A DNA stretch of 64,000 bases from Halomonas korlensis (lineage in GTDB: Bacteria; Pseudomonadota; Gammaproteobacteria; Pseudomonadales; Halomonadaceae). This document shows, in pieces, positions 1 through 8,258 of this stretch. A program made the translations under genes and the position numbers. Location of the stretch: contig NZ_FPBP01000002.1 in NCBI RefSeq assembly GCF_900116705.1, positions 129,714-193,713 on the forward strand, read 5' to 3'. Each line of letters opens with the position of its first letter. The stretch's first letter is position 1. The notes below the pieces were generated by a model. It had not been told where the DNA came from. It saw only the letters and a list, made by a program, of their open reading frames with translations, and did not search any database.

Positions 1-94
1 CGAGCAGCGATAGAAACTGCTTGGGCCGCTTGCGCCGCGACAACGGCCAGAGTCGCGACCCGCTGCCGCCAGCCAGAATCACGGGAGTGAACAT
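1..94 (-). CDS. manC: mannose-1-phosphate guanylyltransferase, N-terminal 31 codons (cut by window edge)
   Basis: The visible peptide starts [20 protein letters not shown] and continues with a PKQFL-type segment. This is the nucleotide-binding signature of GDP-mannose pyrophosphorylases, which make GDP-mannose from mannose-1-phosphate and GTP for surface polysaccharides. A strong Shine-Dalgarno (AAGGAGA) lies about 7 nt before the ATG at 94. The upstream sulfatase-like gene stops 1 nt before this start, so the two are almost certainly cotranscribed. Everything after residue 31 lies outside the window, so the C-terminal isomerase half of bifunctional ManC/AlgA enzymes cannot be checked. Confidence 0.85.
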   Translation of the reverse strand, partial: MFTPVILAGGSGSRLWPLSRRKRPKQFLSLL

Positions 95-95
95 T

Positions 96-1703
96 TCAAC
101 GTCTCCTTTCGCTGTCGACGGGATGCGCGAAGTCCTCATGCAACCAACGGCGCAATTGATCCATGCCCGGGGGAGACGCCTCTTTCACCGGCACGGTACC
201 GGGGACGAAACCCCGCGCCAGAAAGGGGGCAACCAACGCGGCATCACCGCTGATCACATGAACCGGCACCCCGGCGCTGGCGTCTTCCCCGGTGATCAGT
301 GGTGCCGACTGGTGGTCGCCCAGCAAAATCAGCAGGGTCTGCTCATCGACATAGCGCTCCGCCCAGCTGGCGCTGGTATGTAAAGCGTAGTCCAGCGCCA
401 GCGCATACTGGTCTCGCACCCTTTCGACATCCTGCCAGAGCACCTCGGGCGCCTCGCCGGCGTTTTCCCAGCGCTGGAACACACTCCCATCGCCGACATC
501 CTCCCAGGCGAGAACGGGAATCACCGGCGTCCAGGGCGCGTGGCTGCTCACCAGCGCCGCCTGGGCGAAGATCGGTGACTCGGCCGGTTCGAGGATGCGT
601 TGCTGAAGAAAGTGCAGGGTGTACTGATCGGGCATGGTGACCCAGTTGAGCGCCGGCCCGGCATAGTCGAAGTCATCTGCCGCATGGATGTCTTCGAAGC
701 CGTAGGCTTCGCCTTCCGGCCAGGCCAGCGTGATCGCGGGCATGACGGCATGGGTGCGATGCCCACTGGCGCGGAAGTCATCCACCAGGGTCGCACGCTC
801 GCTGGCAAGCATCAGCCGATACCACAGCGAGTTATCGATCCACTGCCCGCTGAGCGCGGTGGCGTGAGCCAGCCACGACTGGCCGCCCCGAACCGGCGAG
901 TCGAGCGTCCCCGAGGCCACCGACAGACCCGCCTGCTCGAAACGCTCGGCCATGGCGTCCAGTCGCGGCCGCACGACCCCCGCATAGCGCTCGTCGAACA
1001 GTGCCGACACCCCATAGGATTCGACGAAAACCAGCAACACGTTCTTGCCCACCAGGCCCGGCATTTCGCGCGCCGGTGCCGGCACACGCTCCATGCGCGC
1101 CGCGAACTCGCGGTGGGCACGACGCGTCTCGAGCCATTGATCCACCTGGAAATACCACGTATTGAGCAGCGGCGTGCGTGCCATCGTGAGCAGTCGCGAG
1201 TGAGTGAACTCGGCCACGGCGAGGCCACTGCCGACGATCAGCAGCACCGCGCCTAGGGCGACCGACACTCGGTTGCGCTCCATGCCCTGCAGGGTTCGCA
1301 GTGCCCAGGCCAGAAACCCGACCAGCAGGCCGATGACCACTACCCCTCCGAGGACCGCCAGCAGCGCCGGCAGTAATCCTAGATTGCCGGTCAGCAAGTC
1401 GAGCACCGAGCGCAGCAGCGGCGTATCCAGATAGAGATTCAACGAACGCCCAAAGGTCAGCTGCGTCGCGGCGTTCCCCAGGCCGAGCAGCAACCCCAAC
1501 ATAACGATGACGATTATCAGCCACCGCAGCCAGACGATACGGGCTACAGTCGGCAGCACGATCATGAGCCCCGCCAATACGAGTGCCTCCAGGGCGAGCC
1601 AATGGGCTGTGGGCTCACCGAAGCGTACCCACAGCGGCACCAGCAACACCAGGTTGAGGATCGCGAGGGCCATCAAGGCGCGGGCAAGATAACGAAAAGT
1701 CAT
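96..1703 (-). CDS. sulfatase / alkaline-phosphatase-superfamily membrane protein (phosphoglycerol or phosphoethanolamine transferase-like)
   Basis: About 535 residues if translation starts at the ATG at 1703 ([16 protein letters not shown]). The frame is open further upstream, but that would remove the hydrophobic N-terminus. Roughly five hydrophobic segments fill residues 1-175. A large extracytoplasmic catalytic domain follows, with the metal-site signatures FVESYG (about residue 228) and GDHQ (about residue 460) of the LtaS/OpgB/EptA superfamily. Such enzymes move phospholipid head groups onto glycans or lipids, or hydrolyse them. Its position divergent from opgGH suggests, by inference only, decoration of periplasmic glucans in the manner of OpgB. 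The substrate cannot be read from sequence. It is followed immediately by manC. Confidence 0.75.
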   Translation of the reverse strand: MTFRYLARALMALAILNLVLLVPLWVRFGEPTAHWLALEALVLAGLMIVLPTVARIVWLRWLIIVIVMLGLLLGLGNAATQLTFGRSLNLYLDTPLLRSVLDLLTGNLGLLPALLAVLGGVVVIGLLVGFLAWALRTLQGMERNRVSVALGAVLLIVGSGLAVAEFTHSRLLTMARTPLLNTWYFQVDQWLETRRAHREFAARMERVPAPAREMPGLVGKNVLLVFVESYGVSALFDERYAGVVRPRLDAMAERFEQAGLSVASGTLDSPVRGGQSWLAHATALSGQWIDNSLWYRLMLASERATLVDDFRASGHRTHAVMPAITLAWPEGEAYGFEDIHAADDFDYAGPALNWVTMPDQYTLHFLQQRILEPAESPIFAQAALVSSHAPWTPVIPVLAWEDVGDGSVFQRWENAGEAPEVLWQDVERVRDQYALALDYALHTSASWAERYVDEQTLLILLGDHQSAPLITGEDASAGVPVHVISGDAALVAPFLARGFVPGTVPVKEASPPGMDQLRRWLHEDFAHPVDSERRR

Positions 1704-1778
1704 GGAAGGATCTCGAGAAAATAGACGCCGAAAAGAATATTGTATAAGATTTGTATCAAAATATCCTGGCAACTTGAC

Positions 1779-1815
1779 GAGCATTTTGCTGTCAACTCCA
1801 TGGGAGAAAATGCTC
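1779..1815. promoter_or_regulatory. 9-bp inverted repeat abutting the opgG ribosome-binding site
   Basis: GAGCATTTT at 1779-1787 is the perfect reverse complement of AAAATGCTC at 1807-1815. The very next bases, 1816-1823, are the Shine-Dalgarno AGGGAGGA of opgG (ATG at 1831). In the mRNA this would form a stem ending exactly at the ribosome-binding site. On DNA it could be an operator in the divergent opgG/sulfatase promoter region (1704-1830). No convincing -35/-10 pair could be chosen in this AT-rich stretch. Confidence 0.45.
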
Positions 1816-1830
1816 AGGGAGGACAACCGC

Positions 1831-3381
1831 ATGCATCCGGCACGAAAGCTGGCAGCTAGCCTGTCACTGATATGGCTAGCCTCTTCGGCGTGGGCTGAAC
1901 CCGAGACGTCTCAGCCCAGCATATTCGATGAGGCCACCGAGCGGGCGCGTGCCTTGGCCGAAGCCCCTTACGAAGAACGCAATGGGGCATTACCCGAGGT
2001 CTTGCGAGATATCGATTATGATGTCTATCGCTCGATTCGCTTTCGCTCGGAACAGGCGCTTTGGGAAGACGAAGCACTTTTTTCGATCCAGCTTTTTCAT
2101 GCCGGCTTTCTGTTCGGGCAGCCCGTCAAGATCAACCTCATCGAGGATGGCGAGATCCGCTCCCTCCCCTTCGATGCTGCCTTCTTTCGCTACGATGGCG
2201 ATGCTGCCTCGCTCGCCAACCAAGACCTGAGTGGCAGCGGTTATTCGGGGTTTCGCCTGCATTATCCGCTGAACCGCGAGGATTACCGTGACGAGTTTCT
2301 GGTGTTCCAGGGAGCCAGCTACTTCCGGATGGTAGGCCGCGACCAGGGCTATGGACTCTCGGCGCGTGGCTTGGCCATCGATACCGCCTCATCCAGCGGG
2401 GAAGAGTTTCCCGCCTTCCGTGAATTCTGGCTGTTCCAGCCAGAACCCGACGCCACCAGCATCGAGATCGTGGCACTGCTCGACAGTCCTTCGCTTGCCG
2501 GCGCCTACCATTTCATCGTCCATACTGGCGCCGACATCAAGGTGGATATCGAGGCACGACTCTTTGCCCGTCATGATGTGAACAAGCTGGGACTCGCACC
2601 GCTGACCAGCATGTTTATGTTCGGCGATGTCAGCCCTTACCCGGAAGACGACTTCCGACCCCAGGTCCACGACTCCCAGGGGCTGTTAATGCACACCCAT
2701 GCCGGCGAGTGGATTTGGCGGCCCTTGAGCAACCCGCAGGAGCTTCGTATCAGCCGGCTTCACGACGAGAATCCGCAAGGGTTCGGTCTCGTGCAGCGCG
2801 AACGCGACTTCGACGACTACCTGGACCTGGAATCGCGCTACGAGCGTCGTCCCAGCCACTGGATCACTCCACTCGACGACTGGGGGCCGGGCGACCTGGA
2901 ACTGGTCGAAATCCCCAGTGACTCCGAAACCAACGACAATATCGTCAGTTATTGGGTTCCCAAGGAGCCGCTGCGCGCCGATGAAGAACGCACCTTCCGC
3001 TACCGGATCGCCACTTTCGACGCGAACCGGCCGGAAGAGCCCTTGGCGAGCGTCGTGCGCACCCGCCAAGGCTGGGGGGCCATTCCTGGCCAGAGCGACC
3101 CGCCGCCCCGCAGTCGGCGACAGTTCGTAATCGACTTTCGCGGCGAGGAATTGTCCACCCTGCACGACACACATCCCGTAGCGGCTACACTCGAGGTATC
3201 GAGCGGCCAGTCTCACGAGCTACAAGTGCATCGACTTCCCGACGGTGAAACCTGGCGGGCGACGTTCCGCCTTCAGCCCGATGGCGATAGCCCTACCGAC
3301 ATGCGCCTCAAGTTGACGCTTCGCGACCGTCCCCTGACCGAAACATGGAATTATGTCTGGAACCCCAATGAACTCCGCTAG
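1831..3381 (+). CDS. opgG: periplasmic glucan biosynthesis protein OpgG/MdoG
   Basis: 516 residues, the usual MdoG size. Residues 1-24 (MHPARKLAASLSLIWLASSAWA) are a Sec signal peptide without a twin-arginine motif, which fits OpgG rather than the Tat-exported OpgD. The mature protein begins with the SIFDEATERARALAEAPY-type segment and continues through the galactose-mutarotase-like OpgG domain and a C-terminal Ig-like domain. It acts in the periplasm on the glucan backbone made by OpgH. The start at 1831 is chosen because AGGGAGGA lies 7 nt upstream and the signal peptide begins there; an upstream ATG at 1810 lacks these. The gene overlaps opgH by 14 nt, so translation is probably coupled. 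Confidence 0.93.
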   Translation: MHPARKLAASLSLIWLASSAWAEPETSQPSIFDEATERARALAEAPYEERNGALPEVLRDIDYDVYRSIRFRSEQALWEDEALFSIQLFHAGFLFGQPVKINLIEDGEIRSLPFDAAFFRYDGDAASLANQDLSGSGYSGFRLHYPLNREDYRDEFLVFQGASYFRMVGRDQGYGLSARGLAIDTASSSGEEFPAFREFWLFQPEPDATSIEIVALLDSPSLAGAYHFIVHTGADIKVDIEARLFARHDVNKLGLAPLTSMFMFGDVSPYPEDDFRPQVHDSQGLLMHTHAGEWIWRPLSNPQELRISRLHDENPQGFGLVQRERDFDDYLDLESRYERRPSHWITPLDDWGPGDLELVEIPSDSETNDNIVSYWVPKEPLRADEERTFRYRIATFDANRPEEPLASVVRTRQGWGAIPGQSDPPPRSRRQFVIDFRGEELSTLHDTHPVAATLEVSSGQSHELQVHRLPDGETWRATFRLQPDGDSPTDMRLKLTLRDRPLTETWNYVWNPNELR

Positions 3382-5332
3382 CCTTCCGACGCGGGCCCCC
3401 TGGCTCGCCGCGAGACGCTGGATATTCGCGCTGCTGGTGCTCGCCAGTACGGCATTCGGTGGCTGGGCAATGTTCGAGATCCTGCGCGTCAACGGCATTA
3501 CTCCCTTGCAGGCGGTGGTGCTGGGCCTGTTCGTGATCACCTTCGGCTGGATCACGATTGCCTTCTGGACGGCGATCATCGGGTTCGTGCTGCGACTGAC
3601 ACATCGTGATCCCTTGACCTTGTCGCGTGTCGCTCCCCCCGCCACGGCGCGGCACTTGGGGGAACACCGTACCGCGCTGGTGATGCCTATCTACAACGAG
3701 GACCCCATTCGAGTCGCCACCGGCCTGGAAAGCACCTGCCGTTCGCTGCTCGAGCAGCCCGGCGTGGAAGGCTTCGAGGCATTCGTACTCAGCGATACCC
3801 AGGACGCCACGATCGCCCGCCAGGAAGAAGCCGCCATCGCCGCTCTTCAGCAACGTCTCGCGCCGCACTTCACCGTTCACTATCGTCGACGCGAGAACAA
3901 CCAGGGGCGCAAGGCCGGCAACCTGGCGGACTTCTGCCGCCACTGGGGCCGGCATTACGATTACATGATCGTGCTGGATGCCGACAGCATCATGGGGGGA
4001 CAGACGCTGGTTTCGCTGGTCGCCTCCATGCAGGCGAATGCCAGGATCGGGCTGATACAGACCATCCCGATTCCCATCCGCTCGGACAGCGTGTTCGGTC
4101 GCTTCACGCAGTTCGCGGCGGCTCTGCACAGCCCGCTACTGGCGACCGGTCAGTGTTTCTGGCAGGGCGAGACCGTCAACTTCTGGGGGCATAACGCCAT
4201 TATTCGTGTCCGGGCCTTCATGGAAAGCTGCGGGCTGCCCGAGCTTCCGGGCCGCCCCCCGCTGGGGGGCGAAATCCTCAGCCATGATTTCGTCGAGGCG
4301 GCACTGCTGCGTCGCACCGGCTGGGAAGTGCACCTGGATGTGCACGTCGGCGAAAGTTACGAAGAGGTGCCCAGCAACATTCTCGATTTTGCCAAGCGTG
4401 ATCGGCGCTGGATCCAGGGCAACATGCAGCATCTTCGACTGCTCGGGGTTCCCGGCCTTCACCCCATGAGCCGTTTCCACTTCCTGTTCGGGGCCATGGC
4501 TTACCTGACCTCGCTGCTGTGGGGGTTGATGCTGGTGGTAAGCACGGTGGACGCCATCGGTCGCGCCCAGGGACGACACGATTTTTTCAGCGCCGGCTAT
4601 CAACTCTTTCCCGACTGGCCAATCTCCACGCCCGGCCTGATCATCCCACTGATCGTCAGCACGGTGGTACTGCTGCTGCTGCCAAAGATGCTGGGGTTCC
4701 TGCTGTCCTTCATCCAGCAGCCCGAAGCCTATGGCGGAAGGTTCAAGCTTCTGTTGAGCACGCTGCTGGAGATCACCATTGCTATTCTGATCGCCCCGCT
4801 CATGATGGCCTTTCACAGCCTGTTCATCCTGAGCGTGCTGAGCGGCCATAAAGTCAGCTGGGATGCCCAGGTGCGCGAGGGACGCTCGGTCCCCTGGAAG
4901 GACGCCATTCGCCACACCTGGGTCGCGACCCTACTCGGGGCAGGTTGGGCTTACGTCACCTATGCCTTTGCGCCGGTGTTCTTCTGGTGGCTGTCGCCGG
5001 TATGGATCGGCCTGATGCTGTCGGCGCCGCTGGTCAAGCTCACCAGCAGCCTCACCCATGGCAAGCGGCTGCGGCGCCTCGGCCTGCTGTGCGTACCCAC
5101 GGAAGTCATGCCATCGACGCTGGTGCAGAATGCCCAGTCGGCAGCCCCTGACGATCATGGTGCCCAACTCAGGTCGCCGCCCACGCCCCTGCCAGGCGAC
5201 ATGCCGTTGCAATCCTTTCATGCCAGGCCAAAGGCGTCGCCGCAGGTGGCTCGGCAAAGCGAGCCGAGCACGCCCACTTCAAGCAAGCCGGTGCGCAAGG
5301 TCGATGCCTCCAACGACCATCATCTCAACTGA
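3368..5332 (+). CDS. opgH: glucan glucosyltransferase OpgH/MdoH
   Basis: About 654 residues. An inner-membrane GT2 glucosyltransferase that polymerises UDP-glucose into the linear backbone of osmoregulated periplasmic glucans. Visible signatures are two N-terminal membrane segments, LVMPIYNEDP (about residue 105), the metal/UDP site LDADS (about 198), SHDF (about 310) and the RDRRWIQGN motif typical of processive GT2 enzymes, followed by a cluster of C-terminal membrane helices. It lacks the long cytoplasmic N-terminus of the 847-residue E. coli protein, as do many non-enteric homologues. ATG 3368 is preferred because GGAA lies 5 nt upstream; ATG 3353 is possible. The last ~70 residues are polar and low in complexity. 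Confidence 0.92.
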   Translation: MNSASLPTRAPWLAARRWIFALLVLASTAFGGWAMFEILRVNGITPLQAVVLGLFVITFGWITIAFWTAIIGFVLRLTHRDPLTLSRVAPPATARHLGEHRTALVMPIYNEDPIRVATGLESTCRSLLEQPGVEGFEAFVLSDTQDATIARQEEAAIAALQQRLAPHFTVHYRRRENNQGRKAGNLADFCRHWGRHYDYMIVLDADSIMGGQTLVSLVASMQANARIGLIQTIPIPIRSDSVFGRFTQFAAALHSPLLATGQCFWQGETVNFWGHNAIIRVRAFMESCGLPELPGRPPLGGEILSHDFVEAALLRRTGWEVHLDVHVGESYEEVPSNILDFAKRDRRWIQGNMQHLRLLGVPGLHPMSRFHFLFGAMAYLTSLLWGLMLVVSTVDAIGRAQGRHDFFSAGYQLFPDWPISTPGLIIPLIVSTVVLLLLPKMLGFLLSFIQQPEAYGGRFKLLLSTLLEITIAILIAPLMMAFHSLFILSVLSGHKVSWDAQVREGRSVPWKDAIRHTWVATLLGAGWAYVTYAFAPVFFWWLSPVWIGLMLSAPLVKLTSSLTHGKRLRRLGLLCVPTEVMPSTLVQNAQSAAPDDHGAQLRSPPTPLPGDMPLQSFHARPKASPQVARQSEPSTPTSSKPVRKVDASNDHHLN

Positions 5333-5385
5333 GTTTTCCACTGAGCGGCCCACCCAAGCTCCATGAACCTCGATCCAGGAAGGCC

Positions 5386-6195
5386 ATGACCCGTCTTTTC
5401 CCCTCGCTGCACCACCGACTCAGCCGTGGCCTGGGCGTGGCCCGTTCATTGGCTATCTACTGGCGCCCGGGGCGTCAACGCGGTCTGAAACGACTCTATG
5501 CCGAGTTCACCGGACCGGGCGACCTGGCCTTTGACGTGGGCGCCCACCTGGGAGACCGCACCGCGGCCTTTGCCGCCCTTGGTGCCCGCGTCGTAGCGCT
5601 GGAACCCCAACCGCACCTGTATCGCTGGCTGACCCGCCTGCTGGGCCGCCACCCGCAGGTCGCCCTGCTGCCCTGTGCCGCTGGCGCCCAGGTCGGCGAG
5701 GCGACCCTGGCGATGAGTCGCGCCACACCGACCGTCTCGACACTGGCAGTACGGTGGCGTGAGTCCATCGGCCAGCACAACCAGGGCTTTCGGACCGTGC
5801 GCTGGGAAGACGAGATTCGCGTACCGGTCACCTCACTGGATGCCCTGATCGCCGAGCATGGACTGCCGCGCTTCTGCAAGATCGATGTGGAAGGTTTCGA
5901 GGATGAAGTGCTGGCCGGGCTCAGCCAGCCGGTGGAAGCCGTCTCGGTGGAATTCGTGGCCGGCAGCCTCGAGGTAGCCAAGCGTTGCATCGTCCGCCTG
6001 TCGGCGCTGGGCGATTATCGCTTCAACGCCATTGCCGGCGAACAGCGTCGCTTCCTCTGGTCCGACTGGAAATCCGCCGAAAGCGCATCCCGCTGGCTAT
6101 CCGAAGGAGCGAGCGATCTCGCCTCCGGCGATCTCTATGCACGCCTGGCCAGTACTTCTCCTCCTACCCCTTACTCCCAGGAGCCGACCCGATGA
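5386..6195 (+). CDS. FkbM-family SAM-dependent methyltransferase
   Basis: 269 residues. The SAM-binding motif is FDVGAHLGDRTAAFAALGARVVALEP (residues ~45-70), followed by the FkbM hallmark KIDVEGFEDEVLAGL (about 165-180). Family members methylate hydroxyl groups on sugars, lipids and polyketides. A Shine-Dalgarno AGGAAGG precedes the ATG. The gene lies 53 nt after opgH and overlaps the next gene by an ATGA junction. It is therefore probably part of the opgGH operon and may methylate the glucan or another envelope sugar. The substrate is an inference from location only. Confidence 0.8.
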   Translation: MTRLFPSLHHRLSRGLGVARSLAIYWRPGRQRGLKRLYAEFTGPGDLAFDVGAHLGDRTAAFAALGARVVALEPQPHLYRWLTRLLGRHPQVALLPCAAGAQVGEATLAMSRATPTVSTLAVRWRESIGQHNQGFRTVRWEDEIRVPVTSLDALIAEHGLPRFCKIDVEGFEDEVLAGLSQPVEAVSVEFVAGSLEVAKRCIVRLSALGDYRFNAIAGEQRRFLWSDWKSAESASRWLSEGASDLASGDLYARLASTSPPTPYSQEPTR

Positions 6196-7028
6196 GCAGC
6201 GCTTCGACGCCTCCTAGGTTCCCGCGCTGGCAGGATCTCACCAGCCGGGAACTCTCGGCGCTGCCAAGCGAGAGCGTGGCGGTCATGGTACTCGGCGCCA
6301 TCGAGCAACACGGCGCCCACCTGCCGCTCGCAACCGACCTGGTGATTGGCGAGGGACTGCTCGACGCGGCTCAAGGGCATCTGCCCGCAGACTTTCCGCT
6401 CGTCGTCCTGCCGGCCATGGCCATCGGCGCGAGCGACGAGCATCTGAGCTTTCCGGGCACCTTGAGCCTGTCGCCGGAGCTTGCCATCGCGACCCTGGAA
6501 GCCTATGGCGAGGCGGTGGCACGAGCCGGGTTCAAGCGCCTGCTGTGGATCAACAGTCACGGCGGCAACAAGGCGGTGATGGATCTGGCCGCACTGCGGC
6601 TTCGTCGTCGCCATGGCCTGCTGGTGGTCAAGCTGCACTACACGCGCCTGTCGTTGCCCGACACCCTGGCCCCCGACGCGCCTCCCGCCGAGGGGCTTCC
6701 GATCGAAGAGCTTCGCCATGGCTTGCATGGCGGCGCGGTGGAAACCGCCATGATGCGTTACCTCGCACCGACCCAGGTTCGGCTCGACCACCTGGCCGAC
6801 GTGCCTTCGCGCGGTCGGACCATGGCCGCACAAGGCAAGCGGCTGGGGCCAGAGGGAGAAGCGAGCTTCGCCTGGCTGGCCGAGGACCTTAACCCGCTCG
6901 GGGTGGTGGGCAATGCGCAGCTGGGCACCCGCGAGTTGGGTGTGCAGTTGGTAGCACACTATGGCGAGCGGATCGCACGCCTGGTTGTCGAGACCGCCGA
7001 GACATCCCTCGACGACCCCGTTCGCTGA
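6192..7028 (+). CDS. creatininase-family amidohydrolase
   Basis: 278 residues starting at the ATG that overlaps the FkbM stop (ATGA). The metal-binding signature GAIEQHGAHLPLATD (about residue 30), the ASDEH segment and INSHGGN (about residue 118) are those of the creatininase/MftE fold, a Mn/Zn-dependent amidohydrolase. Family activities include creatininase, mycofactocin peptide cleavage and formamide hydrolysis in riboflavin/deazaflavin synthesis (ArfB, the archaeal FAPy deformylase, belongs to this family). It directly abuts, tail to tail, a GTP-cyclohydrolase gene, so a FAPy-type role is conceivable but unproven. It is tightly coupled to the opg operon. Confidence 0.8.
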   Translation: MSSASTPPRFPRWQDLTSRELSALPSESVAVMVLGAIEQHGAHLPLATDLVIGEGLLDAAQGHLPADFPLVVLPAMAIGASDEHLSFPGTLSLSPELAIATLEAYGEAVARAGFKRLLWINSHGGNKAVMDLAALRLRRRHGLLVVKLHYTRLSLPDTLAPDAPPAEGLPIEELRHGLHGGAVETAMMRYLAPTQVRLDHLADVPSRGRTMAAQGKRLGPEGEASFAWLAEDLNPLGVVGNAQLGTRELGVQLVAHYGERIARLVVETAETSLDDPVR

Positions 7029-7069
7029 CATTGTCTGTTGTTGAGAGGGTCTGTTGCCGGAGAGGACCG

Positions 7070-8206
7070 TCATCGGCCCCCATCGGCTGGGCTGTCGAGT
7101 ACCCCATCCAGCAGGTGGCCAGCGCGCTCCGCCTTGGCATTGAGGTAACGCCGATTGTGGTCGTTGAGGCTGCCATAGAGCGCCTGACGTTCGACCACCT
7201 CGATTCCCCCTTCGGCGAGTGCCGCGATCTTGCCGGGATTGTTGGTCATCAGTTGAACGCGATGGATCCCGAGCGCACTCAGCATGTCGACTGCGACGCT
7301 ATAGCGCCTTTCGTCATCGCCGAAGCCGAGCACCTGGTCGGCATCCACCGTGTCCAGCCCCGCGTCCTGCAGGGTGTAGGCGCGCAGCTTGTTGGCAAGC
7401 CCGATGCCGCGTCCCTCCTGAGCCAGATAGAGAAGCACCCCGCCGCCCAGGGCCTCGATCTCGGCCACCGCGTTGCGCAGCTGGTCGCCGCAATCGCAGC
7501 GCAGGCTGCCGAACAGATCGCCGGTCAGGCAGGCCGAATGCAGCCGTAGCGGCACCGCAGCCGCGGTCTTTCTCGGATCGCCGATGACCACCGCCACGTG
7601 CTCACGCATGCCGTCCGGCTCCCGAAACAGGATGAAGCGGCAGTCGAATGCCTCGACCAGGGGAATCTTCGCCTCGCTCACACGCTTGAGCATGCCGGTG
7701 GTGCCGTCCAGGCAACGCTCGGCCTGTTCGGCCGGCACCATGAGCAGCGAACCGGCGGCCACCTCGGCATCGATCGCGTCACGATGAGCATCCTCGACCT
7801 TGGCCACCAGTGCCGAGGGGATCAGCAGGGCCCGACGCATCAGCACCAGGGCGGCCCGGTCGGCCTGGCTTGCCGGTGTCAGCCGCGCCCGCCAGTCTGC
7901 CAGCGATTCGCGCCCCAGGCTCGCCTCGGGTGTGGCACCAAAAGCCAGAGCCATCATGCGCCGGCATTCCAGCCCCGCCGGCAGCGGCAGCCGTGCCGGC
8001 GCCTTGGTCTCGGTCACACCGAGAACGCTCAATCGATGCCGGCTCAACACCAGCGCCGGCTTGCCACCGGCCCGCTCGGCAAGCCGTGCCGCCACCGCTT
8101 CCGGGGCGCCCTCGACGGCCTGGACCAGCACGCGCGTCTCGCCGGCACCGATCACCACCGGTAGGCCGCGGCGCAGGTCGAAAATGGCTCGTTCCACCTG
8201 GTGCAT
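7070..8206 (-). CDS. RibBA-like protein: degenerate DHBP-synthase-like N-terminus plus GTP cyclohydrolase II
   Basis: 378 residues. The C-terminal half (~180-378) is a GTP cyclohydrolase II domain with the zinc cysteines in CLTGDLFGSLRCDCG (about 222-236), YLAQEGRGIGL and the TNNPGKI motif. It should open the GTP imidazole ring, releasing formate and pyrophosphate and giving the diaminopyrimidine riboside phosphate. The N-terminal half resembles RibB in outline (VERAIFDLRRGLPVV) but lacks the acidic DDEDRENEGD-type active site, so it is probably not a DHBP synthase. ATG 8206 has AGGGAGA upstream. ATG 8266 has GGAGG and would add 20 residues, but would leave little room for a divergent promoter. 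Divergent from the RibD-type reductase. Confidence 0.85.
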   Translation of the reverse strand: MHQVERAIFDLRRGLPVVIGAGETRVLVQAVEGAPEAVAARLAERAGGKPALVLSRHRLSVLGVTETKAPARLPLPAGLECRRMMALAFGATPEASLGRESLADWRARLTPASQADRAALVLMRRALLIPSALVAKVEDAHRDAIDAEVAAGSLLMVPAEQAERCLDGTTGMLKRVSEAKIPLVEAFDCRFILFREPDGMREHVAVVIGDPRKTAAAVPLRLHSACLTGDLFGSLRCDCGDQLRNAVAEIEALGGGVLLYLAQEGRGIGLANKLRAYTLQDAGLDTVDADQVLGFGDDERRYSVAVDMLSALGIHRVQLMTNNPGKIAALAEGGIEVVERQALYGSLNDHNRRYLNAKAERAGHLLDGVLDSPADGGR

Positions 8207-8258
8207 CGTCTTCTCCCTGTCGTTGCGAGCGGTGCTCGACTTGTCCTTGTGAACCGAA

